Of a DNA stretch of 64,000 nucleotides, positions 1 to 9,246 are shown one piece after another. The stretch is from assembly GCF_900105155.1 (NCBI RefSeq), contig NZ_LT629762.1:1178001-1242000 (forward strand). The letters are read 5' to 3'. The notes below the pieces were generated by a model. It did not search any database. It had not been told where the DNA came from and saw nothing but the letters and a program-made list of their open reading frames with translations. The position numbers and the translations under genes are program-made. Each line of letters opens with the position of its first letter. Positions within the stretch are counted from its first letter, which is position 1. Source of the stretch: Pseudomonas prosekii. Lineage in GTDB: Bacteria; Pseudomonadota; Gammaproteobacteria; Pseudomonadales; Pseudomonadaceae.

Positions 1-2
1 CT

Positions 3-233
3 CAGGCGTATCCCGCCACGTTGGTGATCGCCGGCTACAACGACAGTCGCGTGCAGTATTGGGAAGCGGCGAAGTGGGTGGCAAAATTGCGCGCGACCAA
101 GACTGACGACAATCCATTGCTGCTGAAAACCGAACTCGGCGCCGGACACGGCGGGATGAGCGGGCGTTATCAGGGATTACGTGACGTAGCGCTCGAATAC
201 GCATTTGTTTTCAAGGTTTTGCAGATCGCCTGA
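3..233 (+). CDS. ptrB: Oligopeptidase B (S9A family), C-terminal end only
   Basis: The window opens inside this gene; only the last 76 codons are present. The stretch NDSRVQYWEAAKWVAKLR is typical of oligopeptidase B and contains the position of the catalytic Asp. GAGHGG further on carries the catalytic His, and the tail VALEYAFVFKVLQ matches the end of the alpha/beta-hydrolase domain. The serine nucleophile and the beta-propeller lie upstream of the window. The enzyme is known to cleave short peptides after Arg and Lys. Family assignment is firm; the symbol follows the best-known member. Confidence 0.85.
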   Translation, partial: QAYPATLVIAGYNDSRVQYWEAAKWVAKLRATKTDDNPLLLKTELGAGHGGMSGRYQGLRDVALEYAFVFKVLQIA

Positions 234-326
234 GGAACTTGGCTTGGCGTTCGGGTCTTAACACCAGAGCGCCGGGCCACGGCTTTGCAACTATCCCTGT
301 AGTAGCTGGCGAAGCTTGCATTCGGC

Positions 327-467
327 TTGTAGCAGCTGCCGAGGTACGAGGCTGCGTTCGGCTGCGAAGCAGTCGTGAAATCAGCTGACGCGTTTCTTCA
401 GGAAGACCGCGCGCTCAGGTTTAGCGGCCGCTTCGCAACCGAACGCAGGCTCCGCCAGCTGCTACAA
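327..467. repeat. Long imperfect inverted repeat (REP-like) between ptrB and the cNMP-binding gene
   Basis: Arms begin TTGTAGCAGCTG and end CAGCTGCTACAA, with internal matching segments GCTGCGTTCGG and CCGAACGCAG. This is a mobile-REP-like hairpin. It fills most of the 292-base gap and could also end transcription of ptrB. Confidence 0.7.
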
Positions 468-525
468 GGGATCGCGGACAGCCAGACCCAACCCGCACCA
501 GACCACAAAAAAAGACTGTAACGAC

Positions 526-999
526 ATGTCAGAACCGACCTTACTGAACAACGAAATTCGCGACTGGCTGATGGACTGTGGCCTGTTCGATCAATTGCTG
601 CCGGTGGATTTTGCCGCGGCGGCTGGCTACTTCAGCATCAGCACCATCGCCCAGGGCGAAGCGATTTTCCAGGAGGGCGATGCCGGCAGTTTCATGTGCA
701 TCATCCACACCGGCCAGGTGTCGGTGCAGAAGACCAACAGCGACGGGCAAACCGTGATCATGGCTACCCTGCGCAGCGGTCGCGCATTTGGCGAAATGGC
801 CGTGCTCGACGGCGAGCGACGCTCGGCCACGTGTGTCGCGGCGAGCAATTGCCAACTGCTCAATCTGGGCAAGGACTCGCTGGAAAAGATGCTCAACGAC
901 GCGCCGAAGATCGCCGCGAAAATCATCCGCGCCCTCGCCGTCTCCCTCTCCAAACGCCTGCGCATGGCCGATGGACAGCTAATCTCGCAACAGATCTAA
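526..999 (+). CDS. Cyclic nucleotide-binding domain protein
   Basis: This 157-residue protein is essentially one cyclic-nucleotide-binding domain. The phosphate-binding cassette is visible at residues 88-101 (FGEMAVLDGERRSA), with the conserved Gly-Glu and Arg-x-Ala pattern that contacts the cyclic phosphate. There is no C-terminal helix-turn-helix of the CRP kind and no enzymatic domain, so it probably acts as a stand-alone cNMP sensor or through partner proteins; the partner is not evident. The stop codon overlaps the end of the convergent gene by four bases. No strong ribosome-binding site is seen before the ATG. Confidence 0.8.
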   Translation: MSEPTLLNNEIRDWLMDCGLFDQLLPVDFAAAAGYFSISTIAQGEAIFQEGDAGSFMCIIHTGQVSVQKTNSDGQTVIMATLRSGRAFGEMAVLDGERRSATCVAASNCQLLNLGKDSLEKMLNDAPKIAAKIIRALAVSLSKRLRMADGQLISQQI

Positions 1000-1286
1000 C
1001 CGCCCGGTGTTTTGATTTTCGTGCCGTTCTGCTCAAGGCCCGGCAACGGCTGGTCCTTGGTCGGCGGGCTGGGCATTTCAATCGGCACCAGCGGCGGCCC
1101 ACCACTGCCAGGCCCGGTGCGCGGCACGGCGGTCGGGGTGATTTGCGGGTACGGCGTCGGTGTTGCCGTGCCGGGTGAACCGGAAATTGGCGCCGGGCTG
1201 GTAGGGATGGTTTGCAGCTCCTGGGCCTGCACTGCAGTTATCGAGAGCGCGGCCAAGGCAATGACCGTTAGAATGGTGCGCTTCAT
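996..1286 (-). CDS. Small secreted proline-rich protein
   Basis: The 96-residue product starts MKRTILTVIALAALSITAVQA, a clear Sec signal peptide with an AxA-type cleavage site. The mature part is low-complexity and rich in Pro, Thr and Gly (TPTPYPQITPTAVP). No enzymatic motif is seen and I do not recognise a named family. The Met at 1286 was chosen because the upstream in-frame codons are charged and would spoil the signal peptide. The gene is convergent with and slightly overlaps the cNMP-binding gene, which supports its being real but leaves its role open; probably periplasmic. Confidence 0.6.
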   Translation of the reverse strand: MKRTILTVIALAALSITAVQAQELQTIPTSPAPISGSPGTATPTPYPQITPTAVPRTGPGSGGPPLVPIEMPSPPTKDQPLPGLEQNGTKIKTPGG

Positions 1287-1375
1287 CAATGGCTCCGTTG
1301 GCCTTGTTGTCTGTTTGCAGGCTACTCCCAACCGCGTCCGTTTGCCTTATGCCAATTCATCTTCAAGAGCCTGCT

Positions 1376-2062
1376 ATGAAACGTTTCGTTCTACTCGACA
1401 CCGCCCCCATCCCTGAAAACGGCGGTGCCTTGTGCCTGTTCGAATATGGCGAGGATTTCGTCATCAAGATTCAGGGCGGCGACGGCGGCCAATTGATGAA
1501 CACGCGCATGCACGGTTCCGAAGATGCCTTGGCCGAGATCCCTTGCCGCAAGGTCGCCGGGCGGCCGAATTCGCGGGTGTTGATCGGTGGCTTGGGCATG
1601 GGTTTCACCCTCGCCTCCGCGCTCAAGCACTTGGGTAAAACCGCTGAAGTGGTAGTCGCGGAACTGGTGCCGGGCGTGGTCGAGTGGAATCGCGGCCCGC
1701 TGGGCGAGAAGTCCGGCAACCCGCTGCTCGACCCGCGCACGGTGATTCGCATGGAAGACGTGGCCAAAGTGCTGCAAGCCGAGCCGCAGGGTTTCGACGC
1801 AATCATGCTCGACGTCGACAACGGCCCCGAAGGCCTGACCCAACGCGCCAACAGCTGGCTCTACTCGGCCGGCGGTCTCAGCGCCTGCGCCAAGGCACTG
1901 CGGCCAAAGGGCGTGCTGGCGGTGTGGTCGGCCAGCGCCGACAAGCAGTTTTCCGAGAAGTTGAAGAAGGCCGGTTTCAAGGCTGAAGAAGTCCAGGTGT
2001 TCGCCCACGGCAACAAAGGCACGCGCCACACCATCTGGATTGCCGAGAAGCTCAAGGGCTGA
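1376..2062 (+). CDS. Spermidine synthase-like SAM-binding protein
   Basis: A 228-residue class I Rossmann protein of the polyamine synthase/SpeE-like superfamily. The nucleotide-binding glycine loop is VLIGGLGMGFTLASA (residues 68-82), followed by the acidic strand end VVVAELVPGVVEWN and a later LDVDNGPEG stretch where SpeE proteins bind the aminopropyl donor and acceptor. It is shorter than true SpeE (about 285 residues) because the N-terminal beta domain is reduced, so substrate is uncertain. Start placed at the Met beginning MKRFVLLDTAP; upstream codons look non-coding. Confidence 0.7.
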   Translation: MKRFVLLDTAPIPENGGALCLFEYGEDFVIKIQGGDGGQLMNTRMHGSEDALAEIPCRKVAGRPNSRVLIGGLGMGFTLASALKHLGKTAEVVVAELVPGVVEWNRGPLGEKSGNPLLDPRTVIRMEDVAKVLQAEPQGFDAIMLDVDNGPEGLTQRANSWLYSAGGLSACAKALRPKGVLAVWSASADKQFSEKLKKAGFKAEEVQVFAHGNKGTRHTIWIAEKLKG

Positions 2063-2110
2063 GCTAAACTTGCCGCATAACCGTCATTAGTCTTTTACAA
2101 AGGTGAACCC

Positions 2111-2485
2111 ATGAGTTCGTCAACGCCGACCAATACCTCGAAGCTGGATCGCATCCTCGCCGACAACCAGCGCGACAAGGAAATGGGTTATCGCGACAAA
2201 GCGCTGAAGATGTACCCGCATGTATGCGGCCGCTGCGCCCGTGAATTTTCCGGCAAGCGCCTCAGCGAACTGACCGTGCACCACCGCGATCACAACCACG
2301 ACAACAACCCGCAGGACGGCTCGAACTGGGAATTGTTGTGCCTGTATTGCCACGACAACGAACACTCGCGCTACACCGATCAGCAGTACTTCCACGAAGG
2401 CTCGCTGAGCACGCCGAAAATCGCCAAAGCCACGCATAACCCGTTTGCGGCGCTGGCCGGGCTGATGAAGAAAGAAGACGACTGA
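2111..2485 (+). CDS. yajD: YajD family HNH nuclease
   Basis: The 124-residue protein has a CGRC zinc pair, then the HNH core LTVHHRDHNHDNN and a second zinc pair in LLCLYCHDNEHSR. These match the YajD subgroup of HNH proteins, of unknown cellular role. It lies 48 bases after the SpeE-like gene and may be cotranscribed with it. AAAGGTGAA just before the ATG serves as ribosome-binding site. It is a conserved chromosomal gene and not part of a mobile element here. Confidence 0.85.
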   Translation: MSSSTPTNTSKLDRILADNQRDKEMGYRDKALKMYPHVCGRCAREFSGKRLSELTVHHRDHNHDNNPQDGSNWELLCLYCHDNEHSRYTDQQYFHEGSLSTPKIAKATHNPFAALAGLMKKEDD

Positions 2486-2506
2486 TTGCTTGCCGTGCGT
2501 TGCACT

Positions 2507-2803
2507 TGTGGGAGCCGGGCTTGCTCGCGATGGGGCCGTGTCAGCCACATCTCCGTCGCCCGACACGCCGCCATCGCGAGCAAGCTCGCTCCCACACGGG
2601 ATTTGGGCCAAGCGGAGATATGAAGCCCCGCACAAAACCAATGTGGGAGCGAGCTTGCTCGCGATGGGGCCGTGTCAGCCGACATCATCGCTACCTGACA
2701 CACCGCAATCGCGAGCAAGCTCGCTCCCACAGGGGATCTGGGTTGGCCATAAACATGAAGCCACTCACAAAACCAATGTGGGAGTGAGCCTGCTCGCGAT
2801 GGC
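2507..2803. repeat. REP cluster (GTGGGAGCGAGCTTGCTCGCGA type)
   Basis: At least five alternating copies of GTGGGAGCGAGCTTGCTCG and its complement lie between yajD and the SpoU gene. They form two complete inverted pairs (2507-2605, 2641-2731) and one solo, partly diverged copy (2777-2803). This is the usual P. fluorescens-group REP layout and accounts for the 407-base gene-free stretch. Confidence 0.9.
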
Positions 2804-2892
2804 AATCCCCCTGCCACCGCCAATCCCGCAATCTGCCCGCGCCCGTGCAATCCCCGTATAATCGCCCTCTTTTTCCCGAAGGCACCCCGCTC

Positions 2893-3363
2893 GTGGCAGA
2901 CAAACGGTACAGCTGCATTGGTTTGTATAACCCCAAATCACCGGAGAACGTCGGTTCGGTAATGCGCGCCGCTGGCTGTTATGGCGTGGCGTCGGTTTTC
3001 TATACCGGCAAGCGTTATGAACGCGCCGCCGACTTTGTCACCGACACTAAACGCGTGCATTACGACATCCCGCTGATCGGCATCGACGACCTGAAAAAGA
3101 TTCTGCCGCTGGGCTGCGTGCCGGTCGCCGTGGAATTGGTCGAAGGCGCGCGTTCGCTGCCCGAATACACCCATCCGGACCGCGCGCTGTATATCTTCGG
3201 CCCGGAAGACGGCTCGCTGGATAAAGAGATTCGTGACTGGTGCGAAGACGTGGTCTACATCCCGACCACCGGTTGCATGAACCTCGCGGCCACCGTCAAC
3301 GTCGTGCTTTACGACCGCATGGCCAAGGGCCTGAACACCCGCTCCGGGGCAAAATTCCGCTGA
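2893..3363 (+). CDS. TrmH/SpoU family RNA methyltransferase
   Basis: A 156-residue SPOUT methyltransferase without an N-terminal RNA-binding extension. Motif 1 is NPKSPENVGSVMRAAGCYGV, motif 2 is IFGPEDGSL, and motif 3 is the C-terminal knot segment VYIPTTGCMNLAATVNVVLY, which binds SAM. The likely start is GTG at 2893 giving MADKRYSCIG, with GAAGG about ten bases upstream. A longer open frame upstream overlaps REP-proximal sequence and is unlikely to be translated. It probably 2'-O-methylates an rRNA or tRNA ribose; the target cannot be told from sequence. Confidence 0.85.
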   Translation: MADKRYSCIGLYNPKSPENVGSVMRAAGCYGVASVFYTGKRYERAADFVTDTKRVHYDIPLIGIDDLKKILPLGCVPVAVELVEGARSLPEYTHPDRALYIFGPEDGSLDKEIRDWCEDVVYIPTTGCMNLAATVNVVLYDRMAKGLNTRSGAKFR

Positions 3364-3479
3364 AAAGCTGCACATTCGATGGAACAAGCGGCGCGCCCCG
3401 GCAGTCAGCTTACTTATCATTGATGAGCAGCCATTGATGCAGCTATTCACTCAGCACTATTCCTGCCAGGAGACAGATC

Positions 3480-3857
3480 ATGAGCGAACTCAAACGCGTA
3501 GAACGGATTCACTCCACCCCTTTCCAAACCCCTTCCGAACAGAACGTCCAGGGCTGGGAGCGCATCGGCTCGCTGGCTGGCGGCGTGGTCATGGTCGGCA
3601 AGGGCCTGCGTCGCGGTGGTGTTTTCGGTTTGATCCAAGTGGCGATCGGCGGCGTAGCGATGGCCCGTGGCATTACCGGCCACAGCTCGGTGAAAAGCCT
3701 GCTGGAGAAAAGCCGTCAGGACATCAACAACGTGCGCGCGAAGATTGAGCGTGCCGGTGATGAACTGAGCCGGTTGAAAGCCAATGCTGAAGCGGCGACT
3801 GAAACGGCAACCGTCACCGGCAATGATTCGCTGACTTCGCCCAAGACCGGGGTTTGA
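3480..3857 (+). CDS. DUF2892-type small membrane protein
   Basis: The 125-residue product has a short hydrophilic N-terminus, two glycine-rich membrane segments (SLAGGVVMVGKGLRRGGVF and FGLIQVAIGGVAMARGITG) and a C-terminal amphipathic helix with heptad-like spacing (SRQDINNVRAKIERAGDEL). That layout fits DUF2892/YgaP-like inner membrane proteins. AGGAGA seven bases before the ATG is a strong ribosome-binding site. No function is known. Confidence 0.7.
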   Translation: MSELKRVERIHSTPFQTPSEQNVQGWERIGSLAGGVVMVGKGLRRGGVFGLIQVAIGGVAMARGITGHSSVKSLLEKSRQDINNVRAKIERAGDELSRLKANAEAATETATVTGNDSLTSPKTGV

Positions 3858-3900
3858 TTCGCTAGAGCCTTGAAAGAATTGCGTTGAGGCTTATGACCTC

Positions 3901-3972
3901 TTCGCGGGCAAGCCTTGCTCCTACTGGGTTGTGTCGCTCACGAACCTGTGGGAGCGAGCTTGCTCGCGAAGG
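3901..3972. repeat. REP hairpin, mixed subtype
   Basis: TTCGCGGGCAAGCCTTGCTC pairs with GGAGCGAGCTTGCTCGCGAA. The left arm has the GGGCAAGCC form and the right arm the GAGCTTGCTCG form, so the two halves come from different REP subtypes. Confidence 0.8.
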
Positions 3973-3977
3973 CGATG

Positions 3978-5207
3978 TCACTGCAGCAGCTCGCTATCGA
4001 GCACCGTCGAAGCCTCGCCGATCACGCTCTCACTGAGTTGAATAAACTCTTTGGTATCGACGCTTTCCAAATGCATTGCCCCGCGCTGCACGTCATCCAG
4101 CGAACGTTTGTTTCGCGTCTTCAAACGAATCTCGCGATCCAGTTCCTGTAACAACAAAACCGCTTTGGCCACCTGCGCCGGATTAATCTGCGCGCCACGC
4201 AGCGTTGTCACTTTCGCGCTGTCCTTAACCAATTTCTTCTGCAAACTCTCGTAGCGCTCATCGCTCATACCGCCCGCGCGGCGCATCAGTTCGATGGCGT
4301 AATACTCGGCCAGGCCTTCGCTGATCCAGTCACTGTGGCGGCTGTCGTTGACCCGTCCAAACACCTGAACCAATTCACGCACCAGCGCGCTGCTGCCGCT
4401 TTCACTGACCAGCGGCAAACGGCTGTTGAGGTAGATCGACTCAGTCCCGGCCAGACTGCCGCGCCACATCGGGTCGTTGGCGCCGACGATCAGCAATTTG
4501 CTCGGGTGACGCGGGAACACCGCTTGCGCCTGCGGCCAGATGAACGTCAGCAGCGTCAGCACGTCCATGCGGCGCATGCCCTGCCCCAGCGGCGAGGCGA
4601 CGGTGACTTCGGTTTCGCCCAGGCGGGTGCGGCGGCTGCCGAGGTGGCCGGCGAGCATCCAGCCGGTGGGCCGGTCGAACAGGCGCGAGACGTTATTGAC
4701 GCGGAATTTGTTTTTGCCGATGCGCGGCCAAGCGGTTTCGACGCTTTTCCAGCCGTTGGGCAATTCGAATTCCAGGCGTGAGACCAACTCGACGCCGTCC
4801 TGTTGATCGAGTTTGGCTGGCGGCACCAGATCGTCGCCGCGCATCAACGCCCACTTCGGCGTCATCCGCGTGTCGAAACTGCCGCTCTTGCGCCCATGGC
4901 TGATGCGCACGCGATACGTCAGGCTGGCCTTGTCGGCAGACGGTTGCCAGACGCCACGCGCGGTTTTGCCCGGAGTCAGTTGCCATTGGCCGTCAGCCTT
5001 GAAATCGCTGTAATGGCTGCCGTCGCCGAGGTCGAAATCGAGGCTGCGCACCGCCGAGCCTTGCGCCAGGGTCAGGCGCACTTCGGCCTGATCGCTTTGC
5101 GGCAACAGACGCACGTGATAATCCAGATCGACCTTCTTCACCGCCCACAGCGACGAACTCACGGCCAGTGCCGCAACGGCCAATGCCAGACGCAATCCCA
5201 CAGCCAT
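3978..5207 (-). CDS. Exported gluzincin-like protein with degraded active site
   Basis: The 409-residue protein starts with a signal-like segment (MAVGLRLALAVAALAVSSSL). Its C-terminal half has the layout of M1/M61 gluzincin metallopeptidases: a helix ALVRELVQVFGR (274-285) followed by WISEGLAEYYAIEL (294-307), the usual place of the third zinc-ligand Glu. In active enzymes the first helix reads HExxH; here it is Arg-Glu-Leu-Val-Gln (277-281), so both zinc-ligand histidines are gone. It is therefore probably a non-catalytic periplasmic binding or scaffold protein. Orthologues sit beside YcgN in other pseudomonads. Start chosen to keep the signal peptide N-terminal. Confidence 0.65.
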   Translation of the reverse strand: MAVGLRLALAVAALAVSSSLWAVKKVDLDYHVRLLPQSDQAEVRLTLAQGSAVRSLDFDLGDGSHYSDFKADGQWQLTPGKTARGVWQPSADKASLTYRVRISHGRKSGSFDTRMTPKWALMRGDDLVPPAKLDQQDGVELVSRLEFELPNGWKSVETAWPRIGKNKFRVNNVSRLFDRPTGWMLAGHLGSRRTRLGETEVTVASPLGQGMRRMDVLTLLTFIWPQAQAVFPRHPSKLLIVGANDPMWRGSLAGTESIYLNSRLPLVSESGSSALVRELVQVFGRVNDSRHSDWISEGLAEYYAIELMRRAGGMSDERYESLQKKLVKDSAKVTTLRGAQINPAQVAKAVLLLQELDREIRLKTRNKRSLDDVQRGAMHLESVDTKEFIQLSESVIGEASTVLDSELLQ

Positions 5208-5275
5208 ACGCACTCCTTGTGGCGAAATTTCGGTGATCAACAATGTTGGGGTGAGTGCCTGCGCACTCCAGGCAT

Positions 5276-5725
5276 TCAGCCCGCGCGAAAGATCAGGTGA
5301 TCTTCCCAATCGTCTTCCGGCACGCTGCCCTCGGCGAGCATGCGCCCGGATTGCGAGATCCGTTCGTGGTGCACCGCGTCGCGATCACCACTCACCAGGT
5401 GATGCCATTGCGGCAGGTCCTTGCCTTCGCTGACCAGCCGATAACCGCAGGTCGGCGGCAACCAGCGGAATTCTTCAGCCTTGCCCGGCGTGAGCTGGAT
5501 GCAATCGGGGACGAACTCGCGGCGGTTCGGGTAATCGCTGCACTGGCAGGTTTTCAGGTCCAGCAGTTTGCAGGCGATGCGCGTGTAATAGACGCTGTTG
5601 TCTTCTTCGTCTTCAAGCTTTTGCAGGCAGCACAGGCCACAGCCGTCGCACAGCGATTCCCATTCCAGGGTATCGAGTTGCTCGAGGGTTTTGCGTTTCC
5701 AGAACGGTTCGATTGCGGCGGCCAT
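5276..5725 (-). CDS. ycgN: YcgN/UPF0260 cysteine-cluster protein
   Basis: A 149-residue cytosolic protein with the CDGCGLCC cluster near residues 27-34 and further cysteines in [17 protein letters not shown] and PDCIQL. This Cys spacing defines the YkgJ/YcgN family, thought to bind Fe-S or zinc. Met at 5725 ([12 protein letters not shown]) is the conserved start; the open frame extends further upstream without similarity. It lies upstream of the gluzincin-like gene in the same orientation, 68 bases apart. Confidence 0.85.
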   Translation of the reverse strand: MAAAIEPFWKRKTLEQLDTLEWESLCDGCGLCCLQKLEDEEDNSVYYTRIACKLLDLKTCQCSDYPNRREFVPDCIQLTPGKAEEFRWLPPTCGYRLVSEGKDLPQWHHLVSGDRDAVHHERISQSGRMLAEGSVPEDDWEDHLIFRAG

Positions 5726-6003
5726 GGTTCGAGCATCAACATCAGGTGGTGAAAAGGCCGCCAGTCTAGTGCCCCGCGCCTTGCGGGCCAAGTGCTGGCG
5801 ACTGTCGGTACAACGCGCTTGTCAGTTGTGGCGCCGCGAAGTAGCTTTGCCAGTCGCCACGAGCCAAATCTGAAGGCCATTAACGCGCAACCGCGTTGCA
5901 TTCCGGTGACCACCACGGCTCGGCAAAAACCTCATCGCTCAGCTAACTGCGGCCGCAGGTTTTTCACTCCGACTCTGACTCAACCGTAACAAGGAAGATT
6001 TGC

Positions 6004-6597
6004 ATGAGTGCCACCCCACGCGTTGCCGATTACGCCATTCATCCCCAATTCACCGATCGCTGGTCGCCGCGTGCGTTTACCGGCGAGGTAATTGCTGAAG
6101 AAACCCTGCTGAGCTTTTTCGAAGCCGCGCGCTGGGCGCCATCGGCCTACAACTCGCAGCCGTGGCGCTTTCTTTATGCGCGCCGCGATACGCCGAACTG
6201 GGAGCGGTTTCTCGGTTTGCTCAACGAGTTCAACCGCGGCTGGGCGCAGCATGCGTCGGCGCTGGTGATTGTGATTTCGAAGACGACTTTTGCAGTGCCC
6301 GGTGCAACCGAAGAAACCCCGGCGCAGACTCACGAATTCGACACCGGTTCGGCGTGGGGACATCTGGCGCTGCAAGCGAGCCTCAGCGGCTGGCACACCC
6401 ACGGCATGGCCGGTTTCGATCAGGAACTGACGCGCAAAGAACTGAACATCCCGGAGGGTTACGCGCTGCACGCGGCAGTGGCGGTCGGCAAACTCGGCGA
6501 TAAAACGACGCTGGCGGAGTACCTGCAAGCGCGCGAAGCCCCAAGTCCTCGCCGCCCGCTGAGTGAATTGGCGGCTGAAGGTGATTTCACCCTCTGA
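6004..6597 (+). CDS. Nitroreductase family protein
   Basis: The 197-residue sequence has the FMN-binding nitroreductase hallmarks: DRWSPRAFTGE near the N-terminus, ARWAPSAYNSQPWRF for phosphate and flavin contact, and a C-terminal AVGKLGDK segment. The family uses NAD(P)H to reduce nitroaromatics, quinones or flavins as homodimers; the physiological substrate is not predictable. AAGGAAGATTTGC precedes the ATG and gives a good ribosome-binding site. It is transcribed divergently from ycgN. Confidence 0.85.
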   Translation: MSATPRVADYAIHPQFTDRWSPRAFTGEVIAEETLLSFFEAARWAPSAYNSQPWRFLYARRDTPNWERFLGLLNEFNRGWAQHASALVIVISKTTFAVPGATEETPAQTHEFDTGSAWGHLALQASLSGWHTHGMAGFDQELTRKELNIPEGYALHAAVAVGKLGDKTTLAEYLQAREAPSPRRPLSELAAEGDFTL

Positions 6598-6645
6598 ACG
6601 CTACCCGATCGTTCTCACGCTAAACGTAGGAACGATCATTGCGAC

Positions 6646-7578
6646 TCAATATCCGCGGTCGAAGTCGACTTCGCCGCGCAGCGCTTCGCCTGCGTGATAG
6701 GCGCGCAGGTTGTCGACGAACAGCTTGACCATCATTGATGGCGAAGTGGGCGCCGAGCTGTGGCCGGTCAGGAGCAAACCCCAGGCGGTCCAGAACGGAT
6801 GGCGCTGCGGCAACGGTTCCTGACGGCAGACGTCGATCACCGCGCCCGCCAGATGCCCTTCTTTCAAGGCTTCCACCAGATCCGCATCGACCACCGCTAC
6901 CCCGCGTCCGACGTTAATCAACACGCCAGTCGGCTTGAATTGCTTGAACAGCGCGGCGTCGTACAGATCATGGGTATTCGGCGTGTTTGGCAGCAGATTG
7001 ACCACGTAATCGACTTCGCCGACCAGACGCGGCAAGTCCGCCAATGCAGCCACTTCAACAAACGGTGCCTGCTCGCGAGCCTCGCTGGCGATGCCGTACA
7101 GTTCGACGCCAAACGGCACGAGGAAATTGGCCACGGTTTGGCCAATGTCGCCAGTGCCGACGATCAACACCTTGCGTCCCGCCAGGCTCTGGCCCTGACG
7201 GCTGTCCCACTTGCGCTCGACCTGGCTGACCAACCGCGCCAGCACTTCGCGCTCGTGGCCGAGCATGTAAGTCAAAACGTATTCGGCCATGACCTGGCCG
7301 AAAATCCCCACCGCGCGGGTCAGGCGATAGTGGCGTGGCAGGCCGTCGGCGAGCAGCGGCGTGATGCCGGCCCAGGTCGATTGCAGCCATTGTGGCTGAT
7401 GGCCCTGACGCAGCAGGTTCGCCAGCAGATCCGGCTGGCCGAGCCAGATCGGGCAATCGGCGGCCTGCCGTGCCAGCTCGGCGGAATCACCGCTGGTCAG
7501 CACTTCCAGCTCAGGCGCGGCCTGACGCAACAATTGGGCATACACAGGGTGGTCGTGTTCAGCAATCAGAACGCGCAT
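6646..7578 (-). CDS. D-2-hydroxyacid dehydrogenase (GhrA-like)
   Basis: The 310-residue protein has the NAD(P)-binding loop VLIVGTGDIGQTVANFL and the catalytic set of the D-isomer-specific family: Arg in LINVGRGVAV, Glu in VCRQEPLP and His in LLTGHSSAP. It probably reduces glyoxylate, hydroxypyruvate or a related 2-oxoacid. Its neighbours upstream on the same strand are ycgL and rnd, the same association as in P. aeruginosa. The 121-base gap to ycgL leaves room for its own promoter. Confidence 0.85.
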   Translation of the reverse strand: MRVLIAEHDHPVYAQLLRQAAPELEVLTSGDSAELARQAADCPIWLGQPDLLANLLRQGHQPQWLQSTWAGITPLLADGLPRHYRLTRAVGIFGQVMAEYVLTYMLGHEREVLARLVSQVERKWDSRQGQSLAGRKVLIVGTGDIGQTVANFLVPFGVELYGIASEAREQAPFVEVAALADLPRLVGEVDYVVNLLPNTPNTHDLYDAALFKQFKPTGVLINVGRGVAVVDADLVEALKEGHLAGAVIDVCRQEPLPQRHPFWTAWGLLLTGHSSAPTSPSMMVKLFVDNLRAYHAGEALRGEVDFDRGY

Positions 7579-7699
7579 GGTTCAAACCTTTCGAAAAACA
7601 GAGCAAACGGCCGTTGAAGGAGATTCGCTCCCTGACCACGGCCATCGCCAAAATCATTCCAGTGTTTCATACAGGCTCTGAACAGAACCTGTCTGCCGA

Positions 7700-7993
7700 T
7701 CACATCGGGTCGTTGCGACGCAGCAACTCTTCGGGCAAGTGCTCGATGTACTCGTCCTCGGCCGGCGGCATCTGCAAGTGGTAGCCCTGCTTCTCAAGGT
7801 TTTCCAGGACCACGGTGATGTCCTCGCGCGACAACTTGCGCTCAGGCGTCAGCACCAGGTCGAAGGCGTGATGCGGCTTGCCGAACGCCGCCATCAACGA
7901 TTCCGGGACGCGCTCCAGTGCATCGCTTTTGAGCACATAGAGGTACATCTCGTTTTTCTTCAGGCTGCGATAAATGGAGCAAATACGTTTCAA
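7700..7993 (-). CDS. ycgL: YcgL domain protein
   Basis: A 97-residue protein starting [20 protein letters not shown] with the compact alpha/beta YcgL domain ([17 protein letters not shown]). The biochemical role is unknown. Its start overlaps the end of rnd by four bases, so the two are translationally coupled; the rnd-ycgL pair is conserved in gammaproteobacteria. Confidence 0.9.
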   Translation of the reverse strand: MKRICSIYRSLKKNEMYLYVLKSDALERVPESLMAAFGKPHHAFDLVLTPERKLSREDITVVLENLEKQGYHLQMPPAEDEYIEHLPEELLRRNDPM

Positions 7994-9123
7994 GGCTGTT
8001 CTCCGGCGGTGGCCAGGCTGTCGAGCAGCGCCTGGCCCATCAATTCGCGGCGCCAGCCACGCAGCGAATCAGGCAATTGGTAAGGACCGTTGGGGTAGCC
8101 GCTCTTGAGCAGCGCTTCCAGGGTTTTCTTGCGCAGCATCAATTCTGGCGCGATGTTCAGGCGTTCGGCTTCAGCCTGCCCGATGGCGCGCAATTGCTTG
8201 ATCAGCGTCGCAGCGTCCACCGGCAACGGCTCCGGCACGGCGGGCGGCCATTGGTCCGGCGACACAGTGGCAGAACGCTTGATCAGATCAAGCAGGAATT
8301 CGCCGTCCTGACGCACGGTACGCGGGTGCATGTCTTCGATTTTCGCCAACGCGCCGAGGTTGTCCGGTTGCGTGCGCGCCAGTGGCCACAGCGAATGTTC
8401 ACGGACAATACGGTTGCGTGGCAGGTCGCGGGCACGCGCTTCGCGTTCGCGCCAGGCGCACAGTTCACGCAGCACCGCGAGTTGCGCGCGGGAGAGCTTC
8501 CAGGCCAGTTTGGCTTCGCGGTAGACCTCGTACGGGTCGACCTCGCGGCGCAGGTTGGCGACCAGTTCGGCGCCGTCCTCCAGCACCCATTGGTATTTGT
8601 CTTCGGACAACTTCGGTTGCAGGCGTACGAAAACTTCCGCGAGATGCAGCGCATCTTCGGCGGCGTAGCTGATTTGCGTGTCGGACAGCGGACGTTGCAG
8701 CCAGTCGGAACGGGTTTCGCCCTTCGGCAGATCGATGCCGAGCACTTCCTGCACCAGCCGCGAATAACCCATCGAGAAACCGAGGTTCAGGTAAGCGGCG
8801 GCCAACTGCGTGTCGAACAGCGGCGCCGGCAGGCTGCCGGTCAGGCGCAGCAACACTTCGAGGTCTTCGCTGCACGCGTGCACGACTTTGACCACGGCCG
8901 GGTTTTCCAGCAACGCGGCCAGCGGCTGCCAGTTATCGATGGTCAGCGGATCAATCAGGTAAGCGCGTACACCATCGCCAATCTGCAACAGGCCGGCAAT
9001 CGGGTAAAAAGTGTCGACCCGCATGAATTCGGTGTCGAGGGCAACGAATGGCAGCTGCTGCCACTCGGCGCAAAACTGACCGAGGCTATCGTTGTCGCGA
9101 ATCCAGTGAATATCGATGGCCAC
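7990..9123 (-). CDS. rnd: Ribonuclease D
   Basis: The 377-residue product is the usual RNase D length. The DEDD exonuclease domain is visible: [16 protein letters not shown] supplies the first Asp-Glu, ACSEDLEVL the second Asp, and [14 protein letters not shown] the last. A C-terminal HRDC domain follows ([18 protein letters not shown]) with a second HRDC-like part after it. The enzyme trims tRNA 3' ends. A GTG start at 9123 ([12 protein letters not shown]) is chosen because the conserved N-terminus begins there; the upstream in-frame Met lacks similarity. Confidence 0.93.
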   Translation of the reverse strand: MAIDIHWIRDNDSLGQFCAEWQQLPFVALDTEFMRVDTFYPIAGLLQIGDGVRAYLIDPLTIDNWQPLAALLENPAVVKVVHACSEDLEVLLRLTGSLPAPLFDTQLAAAYLNLGFSMGYSRLVQEVLGIDLPKGETRSDWLQRPLSDTQISYAAEDALHLAEVFVRLQPKLSEDKYQWVLEDGAELVANLRREVDPYEVYREAKLAWKLSRAQLAVLRELCAWREREARARDLPRNRIVREHSLWPLARTQPDNLGALAKIEDMHPRTVRQDGEFLLDLIKRSATVSPDQWPPAVPEPLPVDAATLIKQLRAIGQAEAERLNIAPELMLRKKTLEALLKSGYPNGPYQLPDSLRGWRRELMGQALLDSLATAGEQP

Positions 9124-9246
9124 ACGGCTCTCCCTTGAAGAATGGCGCGCAGTATATATCGCCCCCGGCGATTTCCGCGCATCCACTGAACAAGAGCTTT
9201 AGCGAAAAGACTCACGCGAAGGCAAGAAACGTCTGACAAAAGGAGG

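Noticed and set aside
6605..6636. GATCGTTC/GAACGATC inverted repeat between convergent genes as operator
   Set aside because: It lies after both stop codons and has no T-run; at most a weak terminator or chance palindrome.
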